Of a stretch of DNA of 37,987 nucleotides, positions 15,347 to 21,403 are shown piece after piece. The first letter of the stretch is position 1. The number at the start of each line of letters is the position of its first letter. The DNA is from Pseudomonas sp. PB120 (GTDB taxonomy: Bacteria > Pseudomonadota > Gammaproteobacteria > Pseudomonadales > Pseudomonadaceae): contig NZ_RWIN01000109.1 of assembly GCF_009761815.1 (NCBI RefSeq), positions 1-37,987 of the forward strand, in the 5' to 3' direction. The notes under the pieces are model-generated. The model had not been told where the DNA came from. It saw only the letters and a program-made list of their open reading frames with translations, and did not search any database. Both the position numbers and the translations under genes were made by a program.

Positions 15347-16088
15347 GCCGAGCCTGTTTCAGCAGCAAGCGACCATGGGCCGTTACCTGCGCGATCCCGA
15401 ACATTGTGCACCGCCCGGCGAGGTGAACACCGCCCGGGCCCAGGTCTATCGCGACCTCATTTTCGCCAACCTGCTGACGTTGCTCAGCGGAACCTTCCCG
15501 GTGCTGATCAGGATTCTGGGCGATGAACAATGGCGTTCGCTGGTTCGGATCTTTCTGCGGGACCATCGCGCGCAAACGCCAAAATTCGGCGAAATCGCCA
15601 GGGAGTTTGTCGAGTTCATGGCATCGCAGCCGCAAGCGTTGAGTGAGGGCGAGTGGCCACCGTTCATGGTGGAGCTGGCGCATTACGAGTGGGTCGAGAT
15701 GGTGTTGCAACAGTCCGACGCCGAACCGTTGCCGGCGACCGATGTGGCGCTGATCCTGGATCGACCGTTGCAGGTTTCGCCGCTGGCCTGGCCTCTGGCT
15801 TATGGCTGGCCGGTGCAGTGGGTGGGGCCGGATTATAGACCTGAAGCTCCCCCGGCTCAGCCGACGTTGCTGCTGGTGCGCCGGGTTGAGGACTGGAGCG
15901 TGAAGTTTTCCGAACTGAGCCCGTTGGCGTGGCGGCTGTTGCAGCGGATCGAAGAGTTTCCCCAGTTGAGCGGGCGTGAGCAACTGGAGGGTTTGGCGGT
16001 TGAGGCAGGAACGGCCGGCTCGCAGGACTTCATGGACAGCGGGGCGGCGTTGTTGCGGCAGATGCATGGGGAAGGGGTGGTGGGCTGA
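15339..16088 (+). CDS. DUF2063 (HvfC/BufC-type) MNIO partner protein
   Basis: A 249-aa protein of the DUF2063 family, the usual partner of DUF692 enzymes; in known systems such partners bind the precursor peptide and present it to the MNIO. The N-terminal domain (about 1-95) has the signature LFQQQATMGRYLRDP, the RAQVYRDLIFANLLTLLSGTFPVL helix, and FLRDHRAQTPKF. The C-terminal part, with SPLAWRLLQRIEE, resembles the peptide-recognition region of such partners. The 8-bp overlap with the MNIO gene means they are translated together. A DoxX gene, common in bufferin (gig) operons, is absent here. Family assignment is solid; role by analogy. Confidence 0.85.
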   Translation: MDKPSLFQQQATMGRYLRDPEHCAPPGEVNTARAQVYRDLIFANLLTLLSGTFPVLIRILGDEQWRSLVRIFLRDHRAQTPKFGEIAREFVEFMASQPQALSEGEWPPFMVELAHYEWVEMVLQQSDAEPLPATDVALILDRPLQVSPLAWPLAYGWPVQWVGPDYRPEAPPAQPTLLLVRRVEDWSVKFSELSPLAWRLLQRIEEFPQLSGREQLEGLAVEAGTAGSQDFMDSGAALLRQMHGEGVVG

Positions 16089-16117
16089 TCAATCGCAGTC
16101 TCCCAAACACCACCGTC

Positions 16118-16216
16118 CCACTGTAGGAGCGAGCTTGCTCGCGATGGCGGAGCGTCAGCCAACCTCTATGTTGGATCTGATGGCCTCATCGCGAGCAAGC
16201 TCGCTCCTACAGTGGG
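16118..16216. repeat. REP pair
   Basis: CCACTGTAGGAGCGAGCTTG and its complement form a long facing pair just after the DUF2063 stop; probable 3' end of the MNIO operon. Confidence 0.85.
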
Positions 16217-16233
16217 GCGGTAGTGTTTGGGAT

Positions 16234-16320
16234 TTAAGGGGCAGAGAAGAAGTACCGCGTCAGGTGAAAGAAGATCGGTGCCGCGAAGCAGATCGAGTCC
16301 ATCCGGTCGCCAATGTTCCT
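16234..16320 (-). pseudogene. Decayed C-terminal remnant of a CdsA-like phosphatidate cytidylyltransferase
   Basis: Read on the minus strand, this gives IGDRMDSICFAAPIFFHLTR then YFFSAP and a stop at 16234-16236. That closely resembles the C-terminal signature of CDP-diglyceride synthases (DRxDSxxxAAPxFF). The open frame continues upstream to about 16395, but the residues there do not look like CdsA, and no full-length gene is present. It is best read as a scar of a gene lost by deletion or rearrangement between the MNIO operon and the chemoreceptor. The resemblance is from memory of the family motif and covers only about 25 residues. Confidence 0.5.
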
Positions 16321-16386
16321 ATCAAGGGTGAAGGCTTTCCGGGGTTCGTGTTTTTTGCCGCTCGTCTTATTTGTTTCCAAATCCCG

Positions 16387-16412
16387 TAAACATTCTCAAC
16401 ACCCGCCGATAC
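16387..16412 (+). promoter_or_regulatory. FliA (sigma-28)-type promoter for the chemoreceptor
   Basis: TAAACATT (16387-16394) and GCCGATAC (16405-16412) match the sigma-28 consensus TAAA..GCCGATAA. The spacing is one base shorter than ideal (14 instead of 15 between TAAA and GCCGAT). It is about 95 bp upstream of the methyl-accepting chemotaxis gene, a typical FliA target. Confidence 0.55.
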
Positions 16413-16507
16413 AGAGAACAGGCGCGCACCACCGGTGCCACGACACCCCTGCAATACATCGATCACGGCAAGGATGCTCGACGCTTAAATCACCCGAGAG
16501 TCATCCT

Positions 16508-18133
16508 ATGTCCCTGCGTAATCTGAACATCGCGCCTCGAGCTTTTCTGGGTTTTGCCTTCATTGCCTTGCTGGTTATCGTGCTCGGTGTGTTTGCCGTG
16601 AACCGCATGTCGATCATTCGCCAGGCCTCCATCGACATGGAAAGTACGCAACTGCCCAGCGTCGGTTTTTTGGGCAACATGACGGAGAACGTCCTGCGGA
16701 TGCGGATTCTCTCGTTCCGGGTGTTGGTTAACCGTGATCCGGCGGCGTTGCAGGATGCCCAGTCGCGCATTACCGTTCTCGCTGACAAGCTGCGCAGCGC
16801 GCAAGCCAGTTACGCCGCGTTGCCCGCGCAGCCGGAAGAAGCGGCGCTGTACAAGACCTTCACGGTCACGCTGGACAGTTACATGCAGGCGCAGAACCAG
16901 ATGATGGAGCTGTCGCGGCAGAATCAGCTCGATGACCTGCGCACCCTGATCAACACGCGGATCAAGGACGGCACCGACCAGATGGGCGAGCAGCTCAACA
17001 AGCTGGTGGCACTCAACACTGGCTATGCCAAAACGGCTTCCGCTTTAGCGGGCGAGCAGTACAGCAGTGCCATCACCGGGATCATTGTGGTTGCCGTGAT
17101 CGCCGCGTTGATGACTGTCCTGCTGGCCTGGCTGCTGACCCGCAGCATCGTCACGCCGCTAAATCGCGCGCTCCAGGCGGCGCAAACCATTGCTGGCGGC
17201 AACCTGACCAAGACCATCGACGTCGACGGCAAGGATGAACCGGCCCGTTTGCTCGGCGCCTTGTCCGCCATGCAGACCAACCTGCGCCAAACCATCGAGC
17301 AGATCGCCGGTTCCGCCACGCAATTGGGCGCCGCCGCCGAGGAACTCAGCACGGTCACGGAAGAAGCGTCCCGTGGCCTGCAGCAGCAGAACAACGAAAT
17401 CGAACAGGCCGCCACCGCCGTCAACGAAATGACCGCCGCCGTGGAAGAAGTCGCCCGTAACGCCGTCTCGACGTCCGAGGCGTCGAGCCAGTCGACCCAG
17501 GCCGCCCGGGAAGGTCGTGACCGCGTGGTGGAAACTGTCGGCGCGATCCAGACCATGACCCACGACGTGCAAAACACCTCGCTGATGATCGAAGGCCTGG
17601 CGGCTCAGGGGCGCGACATCGGCAAGGTGCTGGACGTGATTCGCGCGATTGCCGAGCAAACCAACCTGCTGGCGTTGAACGCTGCCATCGAAGCCGCCCG
17701 TGCCGGTGAAGCCGGGCGCGGTTTTGCCGTGGTGGCGGATGAGGTTCGGGCACTCGCGCATCGCACCGCGCAATCGACTCAGGAAATCGAGAAAATGGTT
17801 GCCGGCATCCAGAACGGCACCGGTGAAGCGGTTTCGTCGATGCAGCAGAGTAATCAACGGACCCAAAGCACTCTGGAAATGGCGCGGGCGGCGGGGGTGG
17901 CACTGGAACAGATTACCCAGTCGATCCATCTGATCAACGAGCGCAACCTGGTGATCGCCAGCGCGTCGGAAGAACAGGCGCAGGTTTCCCGTGAAGTCGA
18001 CCGCAACCTGGTGAACATCCGCGACCTGGCGACCCAGTCCGCCGCCGGCGCCAACCAGACCAGCGCCGCCACCCACGAATTGTCGCGCCTGGCCGTGGAC
18101 TTGAATGGGCTGGTGTCACGCTTCGTGATTTAA
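16508..18133 (+). CDS. Methyl-accepting chemotaxis protein
   Basis: A 541-aa inner-membrane chemoreceptor that signals to CheA/CheW. Order: TM1 (about 11-32), a four-helix-bundle periplasmic sensor (33-185; begins RMSIIRQASIDMESTQLPSV), TM2 (about 187-210), a HAMP region, and the long cytoplasmic coiled coil with the highly conserved hairpin tip EQTNLLALNAAIEAARAGE followed by GRGFAVVADEVRALAHRTA. There is no C-terminal pentapeptide for CheR docking; it ends LNGLVSRFVI. I use the ATG at 16508, giving the usual short cytoplasmic leader; the longer frame back to 16313 would cross the sigma-28-like promoter. The ligand is unknown; 4HB sensors often bind small acids or amino acids. Confidence 0.92.
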   Translation: MSLRNLNIAPRAFLGFAFIALLVIVLGVFAVNRMSIIRQASIDMESTQLPSVGFLGNMTENVLRMRILSFRVLVNRDPAALQDAQSRITVLADKLRSAQASYAALPAQPEEAALYKTFTVTLDSYMQAQNQMMELSRQNQLDDLRTLINTRIKDGTDQMGEQLNKLVALNTGYAKTASALAGEQYSSAITGIIVVAVIAALMTVLLAWLLTRSIVTPLNRALQAAQTIAGGNLTKTIDVDGKDEPARLLGALSAMQTNLRQTIEQIAGSATQLGAAAEELSTVTEEASRGLQQQNNEIEQAATAVNEMTAAVEEVARNAVSTSEASSQSTQAAREGRDRVVETVGAIQTMTHDVQNTSLMIEGLAAQGRDIGKVLDVIRAIAEQTNLLALNAAIEAARAGEAGRGFAVVADEVRALAHRTAQSTQEIEKMVAGIQNGTGEAVSSMQQSNQRTQSTLEMARAAGVALEQITQSIHLINERNLVIASASEEQAQVSREVDRNLVNIRDLATQSAAGANQTSAATHELSRLAVDLNGLVSRFVI

Positions 18134-18144
18134 CACCCACCGTT

Positions 18145-18245
18145 GTAGCAGCTGCCGAGGCACGAGGCTGCGTTGCGTGTCCGCAGGACCGCCCTCGGGG
18201 GCCGCTGCGCAGCCCGACGCCGCCTCGTACCTCGACAGCTGCTAC
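18145..18245. repeat. GTAGCAGCTG-type palindromic repeat, copy B
   Basis: A complete 101-bp element with terminal inverted repeats of about 24 bp (22 matching), starting GTAGCAGCTGCCGAGG and ending CGACAGCTGCTAC. It is near-identical to copy A at the window start, including the central part. It lies between the convergent chemoreceptor and histidine-kinase genes. Confidence 0.8.
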
Positions 18246-18287
18246 GGGACGGGGTGTCAGCGGGTTGTGATTTGCAATACGCACGTT

Positions 18288-18307
18288 GTAGCAGCTGTCG
18301 AGGTACG
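18288..18307. repeat. Partial end of the GTAGCAGCTG repeat
   Basis: GTAGCAGCTGTCGAGGTACG matches one terminus of copy B (the complement of its right end) and stops there, 43 bp away and just before the kinase stop. Probably a leftover half element. Confidence 0.65.
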
Positions 18308-18317
18308 GGGTGGGGTG

Positions 18318-19631
18318 TTAGCGGGGAGTTTTTTGTGTCGGTAATTTCAGCTCCGCGCACAGCCCGCCGCCTTCGCGATTGCTCAACGTCAACGATCCCC
18401 CGAGCGCCAGCGCTAGCTGCTGCGCGATCGCCAGCCCCAGCCCGGTGCCGCCGGTGCTGCGGTTGCGCGAGTTCTCGACGCGGTAGAACGGCTCCATCAC
18501 CTGGGCCAGTTCGTCTTCCGCGATGCCCGGGCCACGGTCCATTACCTTGATCGACAAACGGCCATCAGCCTTCGATTCCACCTGCAACTCCGCCGCCCCG
18601 GCGAACTTCAACGCGTTGTCCGTCAGGTTCACCAGCACCCGGCGCAAGGCGTGTGGCCGGGTGTCGATCACCGCCGCGCTTTTGCCACTCAACTGTACGT
18701 CCTTGCCCACGTCCTGATAGTCAAAGACCAGGCTGTCGAGGAACGAATCCAGGTCGGTGCGCCGGCTTTCTTCAGTGGCGCCATGCACGCTGCGGGCATA
18801 GGCCACGCCTTCGCGCACCAGGTGCTCCATTTCGCCGAGGTCGTTCCACAGTTTGTCTTTCTCGCTGGAATCATCCATGAATTCGGCGCGCAGTTTCATC
18901 CGGGTGATCGGGGTTTGCAGGTCGTGGGAGATCGCCGCCAGCAGTTGCATGCGCTCCTTCAGATACGCCGCGATGCGCGCCTGCATCGAGTTGAAGGCCC
19001 TGGCGGCGTGGGCCACTTCGGTCGGGCCTTTTTCGTCGAGGAGCACCGGGTGGGTGTTGGGGTCGAGGGTTTCTACGGCTTCGGCAAGGCGAGTGAGCGG
19101 GCGGATGGCGATTCTCACGGCCAGCCAGGTGCAGGCAATCATCAGTGCCAGTTGCCCCAGCAACACGAAGGGCAGCCACGGCGACAGCGGCACCATGGAC
19201 GGCCGGACATCGATGGTCACCGGGCTGCCGTCAGCCAGCTTCAAATGCACCTGGAAGTGTTTTTGCGGACCGGGGATGTCGGTCACGGTCATCGGGTAAT
19301 CCTTGCCGATGGCGTCCTTGATCGAGGTCACTGCAATCGGCGTGTCGCTCATGGCCACGCCGGGCGAACCGTCATCCAGCAGATAGCGGTAATTGCGCCG
19401 TTCCAGTTGCTGCAGCCAGCTCTTGCGCTCTTCGGCGGGCAAGCGGTCGAGGATGGCGATGGACGTCGAGACGTCGGTTTCCAGGTTGCCCAGCATGGTG
19501 TTTTTCGCGCTTTCGTAACGCTCGTAGTACTGCGCGCCGAAGGACAGCGCCTGGGCGAGGATCAGCCCGATCAGGAAAATCAGCGAAAGCCGCGAGGCGA
19601 GGGTACGGGGCCAGCGAAACGTCAGGTTCAT
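18318..19631 (-). CDS. Sensor histidine kinase (two-component system)
   Basis: A 437-aa inner-membrane kinase. It has a short N terminus, TM1 (about 14-32), a periplasmic sensor of about 115 residues without cysteines, TM2 (about 153-173), HAMP, and HisKA with the phosphorylated His236 in AAISHDLQTPITRMKLRAE. The HATPase part has an N box LTDNALKFA, a G1 box DRGPGIA and a G2 box GGTGLGLAIAQQLA. It overlaps the response-regulator gene by 4 bp (ATGA), so the pair is co-translated. A kinase-regulator pair next to a DipZ-like gene recalls the P. aeruginosa PA2478-PA2480 region, which I remember as a copper/Dsb system; homology was not tested. The signal is unknown. Confidence 0.9.
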   Translation of the reverse strand: MNLTFRWPRTLASRLSLIFLIGLILAQALSFGAQYYERYESAKNTMLGNLETDVSTSIAILDRLPAEERKSWLQQLERRNYRYLLDDGSPGVAMSDTPIAVTSIKDAIGKDYPMTVTDIPGPQKHFQVHLKLADGSPVTIDVRPSMVPLSPWLPFVLLGQLALMIACTWLAVRIAIRPLTRLAEAVETLDPNTHPVLLDEKGPTEVAHAARAFNSMQARIAAYLKERMQLLAAISHDLQTPITRMKLRAEFMDDSSEKDKLWNDLGEMEHLVREGVAYARSVHGATEESRRTDLDSFLDSLVFDYQDVGKDVQLSGKSAAVIDTRPHALRRVLVNLTDNALKFAGAAELQVESKADGRLSIKVMDRGPGIAEDELAQVMEPFYRVENSRNRSTGGTGLGLAIAQQLALALGGSLTLSNREGGGLCAELKLPTQKTPR

Positions 19632-20368
19632 GACGCTTCACCGAGCACTTCTATAGGCAGCGAAAACACATAACCCTCGCTGCGCACGGTCTTGATGTAG
19701 GCCGGTTCCCGGGCGTCGTCCAGCAAGCGCTGGCGCAAGCGGCTCACCAGCAAATCGATGGAGCGGTCGAACAGGTCGGCGTCGCGGCCCTGGGTCAGGT
19801 TCAGCAGTTGATCGCGGTTGAGCACCCGTTGCGGGTGATCGAGGAAGACCCGCAGCAATCGGTATTCGGCGCCACTGAGCGCAACCATCGTGCCGTCCGC
19901 ATCCAGCAGGTGCCGGGCCGAGGTGTCCAGGCGCCAGCGCCCGAAGGCCAGCAGGCGACTGCTTTCGGTGACCACCAGGTTGGGCGGCAGCATCCGCGTG
20001 CGGCGCAGCACGGCATTGATGCGGGCCAGCAGTTCACGGGCGGCGAACGGCTTGACCAGGTAATCGTCGGCGCCCATTTCCAGGCCGATGATGCGGTCGG
20101 TCTCATCGTTGCGCGCAGTGAGCATCAGCACCGGCGTGGCCTTGTGTTTGCCGGCGCGCAGCTCGCGGCAGAGCATCAGGCCGTCGTCGCCCGGCATCAT
20201 GATGTCGAGCACGATCAGGTCCACGGGCGTCGATTCGAGAAAGGAACGCATTTGCCGACCGTCCGCGACAACGGTGGTGCGCAGGCCGTTCTTCTTGAGG
20301 TAGTTGCCTACCAGCTCCCGGATTTCGCGGTCATCGTCCACGATGAGAATGTGATCGACGTGTTCCAT
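19628..20368 (-). CDS. OmpR/PhoB-family response regulator
   Basis: A 246-aa DNA-binding response regulator. The receiver domain (1-120) has the acidic pocket DDD (11-13), the phospho-acceptor Asp55 in LIVLDIMMPGDDG, and the conserved lysine in DDYLVKPFAAREL. The winged-helix C-terminal domain has LSGAEYRLLRVFLDHPQRVLNRDQLL and the recognition helix DRSIDLLVSRLRQRLLDD, ending in IKTVRSEGYVF. It is paired with the overlapping kinase gene. Its start (ATG at 20368) faces a 304-bp gap that holds two copies of the TGTATC composite operator. Because OmpR-family proteins bind tandem direct repeats, this regulator is the natural candidate to bind all four copies in the window (inference). Confidence 0.92.
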   Translation of the reverse strand: MEHVDHILIVDDDREIRELVGNYLKKNGLRTTVVADGRQMRSFLESTPVDLIVLDIMMPGDDGLMLCRELRAGKHKATPVLMLTARNDETDRIIGLEMGADDYLVKPFAARELLARINAVLRRTRMLPPNLVVTESSRLLAFGRWRLDTSARHLLDADGTMVALSGAEYRLLRVFLDHPQRVLNRDQLLNLTQGRDADLFDRSIDLLVSRLRQRLLDDAREPAYIKTVRSEGYVFSLPIEVLGEAS

Positions 20369-20437
20369 GGGACCTGCCTCTGTGAATGGGGAATGTGCGC
20401 AGTCTACCGAGCCCGGAGCCGCTCGCCCTTATCGCTT

Positions 20438-20472
20438 TGTATTGCAGTGTATCTGGCTTGTCGGCGGATACA
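20438..20472. promoter_or_regulatory. Composite operator copy 3 (near response-regulator gene)
   Basis: TGTATT (20438), TGTATC (20448) and inverted GATACA (20467): the same 0/10/29 spacing as the other copies. It is 70 bp upstream of the response-regulator ATG and lacks the distal half-site pair. It may serve autoregulation or be a second site for the divergent promoter. Confidence 0.65.
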
Positions 20473-20505
20473 CGTGAACGCAAAAACACCGATTTCCAGG
20501 GGTTT

Positions 20506-20582
20506 TGTATCGCTCTGTATCGCAGGGCGACTTAGATACGTACCGATTTACACCCGCCTGTTTTCGACACAGACGAGATACC
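20506..20582 (+). promoter_or_regulatory. Composite operator/promoter module 4 (small exported proteins)
   Basis: TGTATC (20506), TGTATC (20516), GATACG (20535), GACACA (20566) and GATACC (20577). Spacing is 0/10/29/60/71, one base shorter in the last interval than modules 1 and 2. It is 90 bp upstream of the DUF2790 ATG. With copy 3 it fills most of the 304-bp divergent gap (20369-20672), where no other gene was seen. Confidence 0.7.
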
Positions 20583-20672
20583 TCGCGGGCTTCTAATAGG
20601 TTCCAACGAGGCAAACCCAACCGCCTCGGCTCAATAGAACGACCTGACCATTGAAGCCTTGAGGACATTGCC

Positions 20673-20933
20673 ATGAACACCAAAGCCATCTACGCCGCTT
20701 GCCTGTTTGCCGCACTGAACATCTGCACTTTGTCGGCCCGGGCCGAAGCGGACGTCAACGCTAAAACCTACACCTACGGCACGCAACTGGACATCAAGAA
20801 AGTCGTGTCGCTCACACAGGACGCTTCGGCTTCCTGCGGAATTGTGAATGCCCAGCTGACCTACCTGGACTCCCACGACAAGACCCAGGTCCTGGACTAC
20901 CGCAAATTTGCCGACTGCAACGAAGACAACTGA
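20673..20933 (+). CDS. DUF2790 small exported protein
   Basis: An 86-aa protein with a signal peptide (basic NTK start, hydrophobic to about residue 20, cleavage likely after SARA at 24). The mature part of about 62 residues begins EADVNAKTYTYGTQLDIKKV and matches the DUF2790 family common in Pseudomonas, whose function is unknown. It has just two mature cysteines, Cys55 (ASASCGIVN) and Cys82 (FADCNEDN), which could form a disulfide or be modified. GAGG lies eight bases before the ATG. It is first in a plus-strand set with the 70-aa protein and DipZ, and divergent from the two-component system. Confidence 0.85.
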   Translation: MNTKAIYAACLFAALNICTLSARAEADVNAKTYTYGTQLDIKKVVSLTQDASASCGIVNAQLTYLDSHDKTQVLDYRKFADCNEDN

Positions 20934-20974
20934 GTCCTTCGCTCGCCAATCCCCTTTGATACAGGAAGACCACC

Positions 20975-21187
20975 ATGAACAACGTCACCCGCTATCTGAC
21001 CGCCGCCGCTTTTGCCTTCGCCGGCGCCGCCGCCCACGCCAACGCTGCTGTCGAAAAAAGCAGTTGCGGCAGCGCGACCTGCTTTCAACTGACGCCCGTG
21101 GCCGGGAAGGGCGGCGACGCCTTGTTGGCACAGGACGGTGCGAGCCATACGCCGCAGGGGCAGCAGCTGGATAGCCAGACGGCCTGA
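20975..21187 (+). CDS. Small exported Cys-x4-Cys protein, unknown
   Basis: I do not recognise a named family. A 70-aa protein with an alanine-rich signal peptide (residues 1-22 or 1-24, cleavage after AHA or ANA). The mature part is only about 46 residues and carries one cysteine pair, Cys31-GSAT-Cys36, then a glycine/glutamine-rich polar tail. It has a strong ribosome-binding site (AGGAAG, seven bases). It follows the DUF2790 gene by 41 bp and precedes the DipZ gene. Size, export signal and close cysteines make it a plausible substrate of the MNIO encoded at 14.5 kb or of the thioredoxin domain of DipZ; both ideas are inference. No homolog search could be run. Confidence 0.75.
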   Translation: MNNVTRYLTAAAFAFAGAAAHANAAVEKSSCGSATCFQLTPVAGKGGDALLAQDGASHTPQGQQLDSQTA

Positions 21188-21230
21188 AGACCAAACTCGG
21201 GTCACTCCTGATTAAGTGGCCGACAACGCA

Positions 21231-21367
21231 CTTGTGGCGAGGGAGCTTGCTCCCGCTCGGCTGCGTAGCAGTCGTAAAAACCTGCCCATGAGTTCTATTT
21301 GGCGAAATGTAATCGCAGGTTTTGGGGCCGCTTCGCGGCCAGCGGGAGCAAGCTCCCTCGCCACAAG
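21231..21367. repeat. REP-type long inverted repeat (GTGGCGAGGGAGC class)
   Basis: Arms CTTGTGGCGAGGGAGCTTGC and its complement, same class as 6648-6762, with inner inverted parts (AAAACCTG..CAGGTTTT). It separates the small-protein genes from dipZ and could uncouple their expression. Confidence 0.8.
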
Positions 21368-21403
21368 GTTCATCGTTCCTTCCACATTTTTTAAGGTGAT
21401 CCC

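Noticed and set aside
16408..16413. GATACA upstream of the chemoreceptor as a member of the TGTATC regulon
   Set aside because: No partner half-sites at the fixed distances; it is better explained as part of the sigma-28-like -10 element.
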